From Isosphaeraceae bacterium (GTDB taxonomy: Bacteria > Planctomycetota > Planctomycetia > Isosphaerales > Isosphaeraceae), in NCBI GenBank assembly GCA_025356475.1, contig JANXSX010000039.1, positions 1-64,000 of the forward strand: a stretch of 64,000 nucleotides of DNA. Reading direction: 5' to 3'. The translations under genes were made by a program, and so were the position numbers. This document shows, piece by piece, positions 56,901 to 64,000 of the stretch (positions are counted from its first letter, which is position 1; the number at the start of each line of letters is the position of its first letter). The notes beneath the pieces were generated by a model. That model had not been told where the DNA came from. It saw only the letters and a program-made list of their open reading frames with translations, and ran no database searches.

Positions 56901-58460
56901 ATGCCGTTGACCCCGACGCCTCGCGGCCCGGGGCGGCTTCCTCGTCGGCCCTGGCGGCCGATCTGTGAGTCGCTGGAAGGCCGCGCCTTGATGGCTGATT
57001 TTACCCTCTATGGCACTAAGTGGGCCGACCCCTCTCGCATCACTTACAGTATTGCCTCTGATGGCGCATCTTGGGTTGGAACACCTAACGTCATTTCCAG
57101 CTTCCTGAACGGAGTGACCAACACCAGCATCTGGCAACGTGACCTGGCTCGAGCCCTCCAAACCTGGGCGTCCATTTCCAATATCAACGTCGTCCGGGTG
57201 GGTGATGGCCTCTATACCGAGGATACCGGCGGCTACGCTCAAGGTGATTCTCGGTTTGGTGATATCCGATTCGGAGCGATCAACCTCCTGACCTCAACGA
57301 CGTTGGCGCAGACCTACTTTCCGCCTCCGAATGGTGTCACTGCCGCTGGCGACGTGACCATCAACACCGAGATGCACTGGTCGATCGGCGACGTCCCCGG
57401 CAAGTACGACCTCTACAGCGTGGTTCTGCATGAGACGGGTCACTCATTAGGTCTGGACCACTCCCACAATCCCGGCCCAGTGATGTATGCCGACTATGGT
57501 GGCTATCGCTTGGGGCTCACCGCCGATGACATCGCTGGCATCCAAACTCTCTATGGAGCAAGGACTCCCGACGCCTACCACGCGATCGGCCAGGGTTCGA
57601 ACTTCGGAAGTTCGATCGACCTGACGGGCGGGCTCGACGCATCAAGCTCAGGCACTCTGCGTGGGTTGAGCCTCTCGACCATCGGCGACACGGAGTATTT
57701 CACGGTCGTCGCCCCTGCGAACGCCGATGGAGCCTCGATTCAGGTCCAAGCCGTGGCCTCGGGCGTGAGTTCGCTCAGCCCGAAGATCACGCTCTACGAC
57801 CCTCAGGGGAACGAACTGAGCAGCAACGCGAACCCCAACGACTGGGGCGACACGGTCACTGCCCAAGCCTCCGGGGTTACTGCGGGTAAGCGGTACTTGG
57901 TCGCTGTCACGGGCGCGACGAGCGACGTTTTTGCAGTCGGCGGCTACTCGCTCAAGTTCAGTTTCCCTGGGTCGACTCCCCCTCCGCAGCTTCCTCCCAC
58001 TCAACCACCTCCCCAAGAAACCCCTCCGGCGGTCCCTCACGTTGGCAACAACTCGTTTGCCAACGCGACCAACCTCGGCACGACCTCTACGAAGGTGACC
58101 GTCGGCCCGCTGAGTTTACCTTACGGAACAGACGTGGCGTTTTTCGCGGTGACGACCGGCAAGGCGGGGACTTACCAGGCGACGGCTTATGGGCTGGCAG
58201 TCCAGATTTTTGACAGCCAAGGGCGTCTCGTGACTCAAGGTCGAAATGGTGCTGCGGTCAAGGTGAGTCGCGCCGGCGTGAGGCTTTATGTGGCTGTTGA
58301 CTCCATGAACGGAGCTCCCGTCACGAACTACACCCTGAACATCACGACGCAAACTCAGACCAAACTGAGCAGGTCCGTGACACCCAAGAAGGCGAGACAG
58401 CTCGCAAATCCGGAGAACCACTGGTCGAGGACTGCGTTGAAACGAGCAGGACACAAATAG
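56901..58460 (+). CDS. Matrixin-type zinc metalloprotease with two PPC-like domains
   Basis: A 519-residue protein. Residues 20-32 carry the motif SLEGRALMA. The protease domain (about 32-225) has the metzincin zinc site HETGHSLGLDH at 177-187 and the Met-turn VMYADYGG; GLTADDIAGIQTLYG closes the matrixin fold. Two domains of bacterial pre-peptidase C-terminal type (PPC) follow at about 240-350 and 385-485, with a proline-rich linker between. The basic tail may hold a sorting signal. It is likely a secreted protease. It has no pro-peptide of the usual cysteine-switch type. Confidence 0.92.
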   Translation: MPLTPTPRGPGRLPRRPWRPICESLEGRALMADFTLYGTKWADPSRITYSIASDGASWVGTPNVISSFLNGVTNTSIWQRDLARALQTWASISNINVVRVGDGLYTEDTGGYAQGDSRFGDIRFGAINLLTSTTLAQTYFPPPNGVTAAGDVTINTEMHWSIGDVPGKYDLYSVVLHETGHSLGLDHSHNPGPVMYADYGGYRLGLTADDIAGIQTLYGARTPDAYHAIGQGSNFGSSIDLTGGLDASSSGTLRGLSLSTIGDTEYFTVVAPANADGASIQVQAVASGVSSLSPKITLYDPQGNELSSNANPNDWGDTVTAQASGVTAGKRYLVAVTGATSDVFAVGGYSLKFSFPGSTPPPQLPPTQPPPQETPPAVPHVGNNSFANATNLGTTSTKVTVGPLSLPYGTDVAFFAVTTGKAGTYQATAYGLAVQIFDSQGRLVTQGRNGAAVKVSRAGVRLYVAVDSMNGAPVTNYTLNITTQTQTKLSRSVTPKKARQLANPENHWSRTALKRAGHK

Positions 58461-58506
58461 GCGTACTCGACCAAGCGCTTCTGCCCCGCATCGACAGGAC
58501 AAACCA

Positions 58507-58537
58507 TTCAGCCCCCTCGCAAAACGTGGGGGCTGAA
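58507..58537 (+). terminator. Hairpin after the metalloprotease gene
   Basis: A perfect 10-bp stem (58507-58516 with 58528-58537) with an 11-nt loop, 47 bp after the stop. The tail is C/T-rich and not a T-run. Confidence 0.55.
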
Positions 58538-58579
58538 TCTCATCTCCACGTTCTTAGTATTTATAAAAGTTTGTTGGTA

Positions 58580-58598
58580 ATTGAGACATGTTCTCAAT
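58580..58598. promoter_or_regulatory. 19-bp palindrome upstream of superoxide dismutase
   Basis: ATTGAGA and TCTCAAT form a perfect 7-bp inverted repeat with a 5-nt spacer. It lies 190 bp before the dismutase start in an AT-rich patch. Size and symmetry fit a dimeric regulator site of Fur/PerR or similar type. Confidence 0.4.
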
Positions 58599-58787
58599 CT
58601 ACGACCGAGAAAACAACGGATCGAGATCTCAAGGAAAGGTTTGAACCTCTGTATGCTCTTGTGGTAGCTTACTCAATCGGTGACACCGAGGGTTTGGCTT
58701 CGTAATTGCTGCATTTCTCGGTGGTTGAACGATACGAGTCCTGGCAACTTCGCACAGACTCTCCCAAGTTCGCAGGAGCAACGTCCC

Positions 58788-59405
58788 GTGGCCGATTACA
58801 CCTTGCCTCCCCTGCCGTACGACTTCGCCGCCTTGGAACCGACCATCGACGCCAAAACGATGGAAATCCATCACGACAAGCATCACCAAGCGTACATCAC
58901 GAACTTGAACAACGCCCTGAAAGATCACCCTGACCAGCAGGGTAAGACGATCGAAGCCTTGATCTCCAACCTTGATGCTGTCCCCGAGGCCATTCGCACC
59001 GCAGTGCGCAACAATGGGGGTGGGCACGCAAATCATAGTCTGTTCTGGCAGGTCATTGCCCCCAAGGCCGGTGGCGAACCGACCGGTAAGGTCGGCGCGG
59101 CGATCACTGCCGAACTCGGTGGCTTCGCCCCTTTCAAGGAAGCGTTCGGCAAGGCGGCAACCACCCGGTTCGGGTCAGGTTGGGCCTGGCTCGTCGTCGG
59201 CAAGGATGGCAAACTTGCCGTCACCTCGACCCCCAATCAGGACAGCCCGATCATGGAGGGAACCACCCCCATCCTCGGTCTTGATGTCTGGGAGCATGCC
59301 TACTACCTCCACTACCAGAATCGCCGACCGGACTACATCGCCGCATTCTGGAACATCGTGAATTGGCCCGAAGTCGAGCGCCGGTACTGCCAGGCCAAGG
59401 GTTGA
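58788..59405 (+). CDS. sodA: Superoxide dismutase, Mn/Fe family
   Basis: A 205-residue enzyme that converts superoxide to peroxide and oxygen. Metal ligands are H28, H83, D166 and H170 (DVWEHAYY). Y36 in HHQAYITNL is also conserved. The pattern [11 protein letters not shown] and Q151 in NQDSP are typical of the manganese type. The start is a GTG at 58788 with AGGAG nine bases upstream; the open frame before it has no family features. The cytosolic dismutase complements the secreted peroxidase at 51562 in oxygen defence. Confidence 0.95.
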   Translation: MADYTLPPLPYDFAALEPTIDAKTMEIHHDKHHQAYITNLNNALKDHPDQQGKTIEALISNLDAVPEAIRTAVRNNGGGHANHSLFWQVIAPKAGGEPTGKVGAAITAELGGFAPFKEAFGKAATTRFGSGWAWLVVGKDGKLAVTSTPNQDSPIMEGTTPILGLDVWEHAYYLHYQNRRPDYIAAFWNIVNWPEVERRYCQAKG

Positions 59406-59445
59406 GCTGACCAGGTTCGTTTCATTGACACGATGGGCCGGGCAA

Positions 59446-59487
59446 TGGGGACAGGTTCTGGGGTGTACTGCCCTGTGCCTGTCCCCA
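59446..59487. repeat. REP-like hairpin with TGGGGACAGG arms
   Basis: A 10-bp inverted repeat (59446-59455 with 59478-59487) and 22-nt loop between sodA and the thiamine gene. GGGGACAGG/CCTGTCCCC hairpins are recurrent in planctomycete intergenic regions. It could end the sodA transcript. Confidence 0.55.
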
Positions 59488-59633
59488 ATCGTTTCGCCCA
59501 TTCTGTTTTGGTAAGTCGGGAAGGACGGGGCGGCGTTTTGAGCGAGTCTCCGATCCCGACATGAGCCAACCATGAAGCCTCGCCGCTCTGAGGACCGGAC
59601 CGTGGTGTTCTCGAAGATTGTGGAGTGTCCGGA

Positions 59634-61184
59634 ATGCGTGAGAGTTACACCGCAGGCGCGTCGCGGGCGATCCAACGAGCCGAGGTTCGAGCCCGGCGGC
59701 GTGGTGCCACTGTTGTCGAGCCTGTAGACCTGCTTGCTGCGCTCGCGGATGAGCCCGAAAGCCGCGCCTCAACCTGGCTCACCGAGTTCGGACTGGATCC
59801 CGATTCCTTGCTCGATTCGCTGGGATTCGAGGTCATCGACCCGGAAGAAATCGAAGCGGAACCGGATGAGATTGGCCTCCCTTCGTCGGAAGAAACCCGC
59901 GCCGTGTTCGCAGAGGCGACCCTCCAGGCCAAGGCCTTTGATCGCGGTCAGGAGGTCGGTACGGAGCACCTGCTCGCGGGACTCGCGACCAGAGGCGGCG
60001 AGACTGTGATGGAGTTGCTCTCCAACGCGGGGATCGATCCCGACATCTTGGCCGAAAAGCTTGGCAATGCTCCCTCATCGGAGCACTCGCCGATCCCACT
60101 CGCGAGCGACTTTACCCCCCTGGATCTGAGCGAACCAGGACAAGGGGCCGACCTCGGTCGGATCATGGACGCCTCGGCCAATCGTGCTCGCGAGGGCCTC
60201 CGGGTCGTTGAAGATTACGTTCGGTTTGCCCTAAACGATCCGGGTCTGACCCGACGGCTTAAGCTGGTTCGCCACCGATTGGCCGATGCTCTCGCCGGGC
60301 TCGACCCGGCATTCTTGATCGCTGCACGAGACACGACCGGAGATGTCGGCACCCATATCATGACCGCCAATGAACAGGCACGTGAGAACCCCCGAGCGGT
60401 CGTCACCGCCAACTTCAAACGAACTGCCGAAGCGCTCCGTTCGCTTGAAGAGTACGGAAAGCTCATCAATGTCTGGCTCTCCGGTCGATTCGAAGTCTTG
60501 CGTTATGATGTCTACACACTTGAAAAACTTGTGTTAACCGCCATCGCTTCCAACCGGCTTCTCGGCGACGCGAGATTGATGGTACTGGTCGGAGGCTTGG
60601 CGACCTTGGGAGACCTGACCTGGGTCGTTGGAGAAGCCCTCCAAGGGGGTGCGCAGGTGATCCAACTTCGCGAGAAGAACATTGACGATCGAGAATGGCT
60701 CCGGCGTGCGCGCGAGGTCCGGATCCTCACTGCCCAGGCGAAAGCCAAATTCATCGTCAATGATCGCGTGGATATGGCCCTTCTCTCCCGCGCTGATGGT
60801 GTCCACCTCGGCCAGGACGATATCTCGGTGCGAGATGCCCGACGAATCGTGGGGCCATCGGTGTTGGTCGGCGTTTCCACCCATAACCGAGCACAGATCG
60901 AACGCGCGGTCCTTGATGGAGCGAGCTACCTCGGGGTGGGACCCGTCTTCCCCAGCACCACCAAGAGCTTCGACGATTTCGCCGGCCTCCAACTCGTCAG
61001 CGAAGCGTCCGAACTGACCAATATTCCCTGGTTCGCAATCGGTGGAATCAACACAAGTACCGTTGATGAAGTGATCGCTTCCGGAGCAACTCGCGTCGCC
61101 GTCAGCGCAGGAGTCGTCCAGGCGGAGTTCCCCCGTCGTGCCGCTCGGGCGATTCGTGATCAGCTTGAGGCTATTGAGATTTGA
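59634..61184 (+). CDS. thiE: Clp_N-ThiD2-ThiE fusion (thiamine phosphate synthase)
   Basis: A 516-residue fusion. Residues about 1-145 look like a double Clp N-terminal repeat: SRAIQRAEVRARRRGATVVEP...LLAAL and, later, ATLQAKAFDRGQEVGTEHLLAGL. Residues about 172-300 match ThiD2, an HMP-phosphate kinase domain often fused to ThiE (IMDASANRAREGLRVVEDYVRF). Residues about 315-510 are ThiE, with QLREK (344-348), ND (376-377), HLGQDD (391-396), GVGPVFPSTTKS and IGGI. ThiE couples the pyrimidine and thiazole units into thiamine phosphate. The ATG at 59634 has GGAG eight bases before it. The Clp_N part is unusual here. The 3' end overlaps the convergent gene by 25 bp. Confidence 0.9.
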   Translation: MRESYTAGASRAIQRAEVRARRRGATVVEPVDLLAALADEPESRASTWLTEFGLDPDSLLDSLGFEVIDPEEIEAEPDEIGLPSSEETRAVFAEATLQAKAFDRGQEVGTEHLLAGLATRGGETVMELLSNAGIDPDILAEKLGNAPSSEHSPIPLASDFTPLDLSEPGQGADLGRIMDASANRAREGLRVVEDYVRFALNDPGLTRRLKLVRHRLADALAGLDPAFLIAARDTTGDVGTHIMTANEQARENPRAVVTANFKRTAEALRSLEEYGKLINVWLSGRFEVLRYDVYTLEKLVLTAIASNRLLGDARLMVLVGGLATLGDLTWVVGEALQGGAQVIQLREKNIDDREWLRRAREVRILTAQAKAKFIVNDRVDMALLSRADGVHLGQDDISVRDARRIVGPSVLVGVSTHNRAQIERAVLDGASYLGVGPVFPSTTKSFDDFAGLQLVSEASELTNIPWFAIGGINTSTVDEVIASGATRVAVSAGVVQAEFPRRAARAIRDQLEAIEI

Positions 61185-61804
61185 GAGGGAAGTTGTGCCG
61201 AGTTCCCTCCAATGGACCTCGGATCCTCGCCAATCTCTGCTGCGAACCTTGTCCGATCGACAGGTTCCAGGAATTTCAAGCGTTCTTCTGTTAACGTGAT
61301 CAAGCGATCAAGAGTCGCACCTGTGCCTCGTGCGATGGCGACGATCTTGCCTTCTTGATCGATCAGGTAGTGGAGCATCTGGACTTCCTGCCCGGACCTC
61401 ATGAATGTCTGGCGCGTGACTTCGCTCGCCAACGCGATCGGTAATTCGAGCGCTTCGGGAATCGCGCCGTCATCGCAGACAATCGCCAAGGCCGAGAACG
61501 ACTCGCGAGCTTGGAACTTCCGCCAGCATCGGTCGAGCGTCGCCAGATCGGCCGCCCCTTGCTTGTGGTTGAGGCGGACGAAGCTCAGCCAGGTGATCCG
61601 GCCCCGCGGAGCCATCCAGAATTGCGGCTCATTCGTTGAGCGATCACGCAAGCGAAGTGCCGGAGCGCTCATCCCGACACTCGGTGGCGGAGGGGGCGGA
61701 GTCGGCCCGAACGCGTGCCAGGCAACCGCACAAAGCACCACCGTGGTCACACAGGCCATCAACGCGCTGACGGGATCGAAGCCGCGAGCTGTAGGCTGGT
61801 TCAA
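61160..61804 (-). CDS. Membrane-anchored thioredoxin-fold protein without a CxxC
   Basis: A 214-residue protein with a TTG start at 61804 that overlaps the fucosidase stop by four bases (TTGA). An N-terminal hydrophobic segment (about 12-32) is followed by a Pro-rich stretch. The rest has the order of a TlpA/AhpC-like thioredoxin fold (APALRLRDR, ITWLSFVRLNH, FSALAIVCDDG, YLIDQEGKIVAIARG), but the position of CxxC holds no cysteine, so it cannot exchange disulfides. It may bind a partner or be a pseudo-enzyme. Confidence 0.68.
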   Translation of the reverse strand: MNQPTARGFDPVSALMACVTTVVLCAVAWHAFGPTPPPPPPSVGMSAPALRLRDRSTNEPQFWMAPRGRITWLSFVRLNHKQGAADLATLDRCWRKFQARESFSALAIVCDDGAIPEALELPIALASEVTRQTFMRSGQEVQMLHYLIDQEGKIVAIARGTGATLDRLITLTEERLKFLEPVDRTRFAAEIGEDPRSIGGNSAQLPSQISIASS

Positions 61805-63075
61805 GGTCGGTTCCCTGCGGGCTTGATCGAGTCGGACATCGGTCGGATCACGATGATCGTGTCCACAGCGGGCTTGGGTTGAGAGGGTCGTTCAATTTTG
61901 ACCCCCTGGGCGTTGACCGTCAATGTCAAGCGGTCCGTCCCCCCGAGGAGGCGAATGTCGCAGTCCGCATACTTCGCGGGGATGATGACAGAATCGGCAG
62001 AATTGAGCACATGAAGGTAAATGGTATCCGCCTTTGTGAGGGAATATCCCCAAGGTTGTGGCAGGATGGCTCCTGGTCGGGTACCTCGGACAGACTCGCC
62101 GTTGGCTTCCATCCATTGGCCCAACGAGGTGAATCGCTCGACCGCCTCAGCAGGTAAGCTGCCGTCGGGCTTGACCCCGACATTGATCAGTAGGTTTGAA
62201 CCCTTGGCGGCTGTAGTCACTAGCAGTCGAATCAAGGCGTCAGACGATTTGTACGTCTGGTCCCGAGTGGTATAGCCCCACGATTTGTTGAGCGAGACTA
62301 CAGTCTCTTGGAGCGAGTCGTCAGTTGGGCTTCGAGCGGAGGTCTCTTGTTCGAAGATCCGGAAATCCTCGCCAGGGTTCAAGGTCCGGTGGTGGTTGTT
62401 ACCGATCAAAGCTTGCGGTTGCAACTCGTGGATCATCTTGTACGTCGCATCAAGAGACCACGACGCGTTGGGTCGGTCTGTCATCCCATCGAGCCACAGG
62501 CCGGCCAACGGTCCGTAACCGGTACATAGCTCACGGATCTGGCCTTGGTAGTAGGCGACGTAATTCGACCACTCACCAGCTTCGGGTCGGCTTGCCCCCT
62601 TCCCCGTCTCGCCAAGGGGGAAATAGTCCGGGTGGTGCCAGTCGAGCAAGGAGTAATAGACCACCAATCGCAGGCCCGCTCGATGGCAAGCGTCGGCCAG
62701 GGCTTTCAGGGTATCCTTGGCATAAGGGGTCGCGTCGACCACGTCGAAGGTCGTCAGCTTCGAGTCGAACATACAGAAGCCGTCGTGACTCTTGGCGGTG
62801 AACACGACATAGCGGGCCCCTGCCCCTTTGGCCGCCTTGACCCAAGCTTCCGCATCGAACCGGCTAGGGTTAAACTGGCCGGCGAGCTTGGCGTAGTGGG
62901 CGATCGGGACGGAGTCTGTCTCCATCATCGATTCCCCCTTGCCCACGAGCGAATAAATCCCCCAGTGGAACATGAGACCGAACTTGTCGCCGTCAAATTG
63001 CCGACGGGCCGTGTCGTGGGGTGAGTCGGCACCGAGACTGAGCATCAACACAACGATCGCAATCCAGAAGCGCAT
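61801..63075 (-). CDS. Alpha-L-fucosidase (GH29), secreted
   Basis: A 424-residue protein from the ATG at 63075, with GGAG nine bases upstream; the first 20 residues are a signal peptide. The N-terminal catalytic barrel has FGLMFHWGIYS, KSHDGFCMFDSK and YYSLLDWHHPDYF, and the nucleophile Asp in GLWLDGM. The C-terminal 100 residues form a beta domain. GH29 enzymes release L-fucose from glycans, fitting a life on complex polysaccharides such as fucoidan or mucin. The thioredoxin-fold gene follows with a 4-base overlap. Confidence 0.95.
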   Translation of the reverse strand: MRFWIAIVVLMLSLGADSPHDTARRQFDGDKFGLMFHWGIYSLVGKGESMMETDSVPIAHYAKLAGQFNPSRFDAEAWVKAAKGAGARYVVFTAKSHDGFCMFDSKLTTFDVVDATPYAKDTLKALADACHRAGLRLVVYYSLLDWHHPDYFPLGETGKGASRPEAGEWSNYVAYYQGQIRELCTGYGPLAGLWLDGMTDRPNASWSLDATYKMIHELQPQALIGNNHHRTLNPGEDFRIFEQETSARSPTDDSLQETVVSLNKSWGYTTRDQTYKSSDALIRLLVTTAAKGSNLLINVGVKPDGSLPAEAVERFTSLGQWMEANGESVRGTRPGAILPQPWGYSLTKADTIYLHVLNSADSVIIPAKYADCDIRLLGGTDRLTLTVNAQGVKIERPSQPKPAVDTIIVIRPMSDSIKPAGNRP

Positions 63076-63260
63076 CGGCGAGTTCTCCATCACGTCGCGT
63101 CGCATCCCAGGGGATAACGTCCACCATGGCCACGTCCGGGCGATAGGTCAAGTCGTCAACCAAGTTCCTCCTGGGCAGATTCCGTTTGGCGACCGCTGAC
63201 CGACCTGGCACAATCATCAGGGTCAAGCCGGAATCCTTCCCATCCTCGAGAGCTGCCACG

Positions 63261-64000
63261 ATGAACCGACTCGCAGGACTCGTCATGACCTTGAGCATCG
63301 CCTCCTCGGCCATCGCCGCCGAGCCTACCTTGGAGTCGAAGCTCATACCGCTCGTCAACGGTCACAAAGGGGAGGTTGCGGTCGCAGTCAAACACCTGGT
63401 CACCGGAGAGACCTGGCTCTATCACGCCGATGTGCCAATGCCCACCGCCAGCCTGATCAAGTTTCCCGTGATGGTTGAGGCCTATCGCCAGGCCGAAGAA
63501 GGGAAGCTCGACCTCACGAAGATGATTTCCCTCACGAAAGAGGATAAGGTCCAAGGCTCGGGGGTGCTGACCCAGCACTTCTCCGATGGGGTCACCCTCT
63601 CGGTGCGAGACGCGATCCGGTTGATGATCACCTATTCCGACAATACCGCGACGAACCTGGTCGTCGATCAGATCGGCTTGAAATCGACCGCAGAAACCAT
63701 GGAGAAGATGGGCTATCCGAACACCAAGCTCCACTCAAAGGTCTTTCGCAGAGACACCTCGGTCTTCCCCGAACGGTCCAAGGAATTTGGCCTGGGGAGC
63801 ACCACCGCCGGTGAGATGATCAAGCTCTGCGAGCTTTTGAACAAGAAGGAACTTGTCAGCGCCAAGGCGAGCGAAGCGATGATCGAACATTTGAAGACCT
63901 GCGATGATGCCGACAAGTTCCCCAGGTTCTTACCGGCTGGGATCAAGCTTGCGTTCAAGACTGGGAGTGTCAACGACGCTCGAACGGCGGCTGGCATCAT
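63261..64000 (+). CDS. Class A beta-lactamase-like protein, truncated by window end
   Basis: A 246-codon open reading frame starting at ATG 63261 and running off the window. The N-terminus is a signal peptide (about residues 1-20). Catalytic motifs of the class A fold are S64-L-I-K67, S126-D-N128 and K233-T-G235. The usual ExxLN motif is not clear; the omega-loop region reads FPERSKEFG. It may be a beta-lactamase or a related penicillin-binding or esterase-like protein. It diverges from the fucosidase gene. Confidence 0.88.
   Translation, partial: MNRLAGLVMTLSIASSAIAAEPTLESKLIPLVNGHKGEVAVAVKHLVTGETWLYHADVPMPTASLIKFPVMVEAYRQAEEGKLDLTKMISLTKEDKVQGSGVLTQHFSDGVTLSVRDAIRLMITYSDNTATNLVVDQIGLKSTAETMEKMGYPNTKLHSKVFRRDTSVFPERSKEFGLGSTTAGEMIKLCELLNKKELVSAKASEAMIEHLKTCDDADKFPRFLPAGIKLAFKTGSVNDARTAAGI

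Larger units (their letters stand above)
58461..58787. other. Spacer between metalloprotease and superoxide dismutase genes
   Basis: This 327-bp stretch holds a hairpin that likely ends the metalloprotease transcript and a palindrome listed separately. No gene is supported. Promoter elements for the dismutase are probably near 58560-58600, where the sequence is AT-rich. Confidence 0.5.

Noticed and set aside
59406-59633. TPP riboswitch upstream of the thiamine fusion gene
   Set aside because: The conserved CUGAGA and ACCUGAUC-type core segments are absent; only a short CTGAG is present without the rest of the structure.
63156-63734. 192-codon minus-strand open frame near the window end
   Set aside because: It lies opposite the class A beta-lactamase-like gene, whose catalytic motifs are clear on the plus strand.

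Overview
The window is a GC-rich, gene-dense stretch of a planctomycete chromosome, most likely Isosphaeraceae or a relative. The evidence is its set of families: a DUF1549/DUF1553 cytochrome-type protein paired with a Tat-exported DUF1501 protein, two DUF1559 prepilin-like proteins, a PEP-CTERM protein, and two surface proteins that share an N-terminal LEGRxLMA-type motif. Many short lipoproteins, several GTG or TTG starts, and hairpin repeats between genes fit this placement. I saw no rRNA, convincing tRNA, CRISPR array, insertion sequence or prophage.

Layout. 1-6.75 kb is a minus-strand signalling cluster: a three-PAS histidine kinase, a receiver protein, a receiver-kinase hybrid, a response regulator, an unrecognised protein and a SpoA-domain (FliM/FliN/SctQ-like) protein, mostly with 1-4 nt overlaps. 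6.9-9.5 kb carries a thioredoxin-fold ferredoxin, panC, panD and lgt. 9.5-15.2 kb is a minus-strand set of DUF1549, DUF1501 and a repeat protein ending in a HINT domain. 15.3-18.8 kb holds two glycosyltransferases, an SGNH hydrolase and a small protein. 18.9-25.2 kb holds metG, a PEP-CTERM protein, an aldehyde dehydrogenase, ispG and a methyltransferase.

25.4-40.3 kb is mixed metabolism and envelope: two DUF1559 proteins, an isochorismatase-like hydrolase, an HD-like protein, a degenerate receiver, a membrane glycosyltransferase-like protein, an MFS transporter, a fatty acid desaturase, a 2-keto acid decarboxylase, a class C beta-lactamase-like hydrolase, a small lipoprotein, a pseudouridine synthase and greA. 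40.5-47.5 kb is a complete tripartite efflux operon (TolC-like lipoprotein, HlyD/MacA-like adaptor, MacB-type ATPase and permease). 47.8-54.2 kb has a giant FG-GAP protein, a lipoprotein, a glutathione peroxidase and a second, orphan adaptor with a large glycine-rich insertion. 54.4-64 kb has a tandem alpha/beta hydrolase, a matrixin-type metalloprotease, a superoxide dismutase, a Clp_N-ThiD2-ThiE fusion, a thioredoxin-fold protein without cysteines, a GH29 fucosidase and a class A beta-lactamase-like protein cut by the window end.

The most unusual items are the Clp_N-ThiD2-ThiE fusion, the adaptor whose lipoyl domain is split by about 170 glycine-rich residues, the phosphorelay cluster ending in a SpoA protein, the HINT domain with no cargo after it, the 116-nt coding overlap inside the efflux operon, and an AT-rich spacer with repeated ATAACG motifs. 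All assignments come from reading the sequence; no database search was run.
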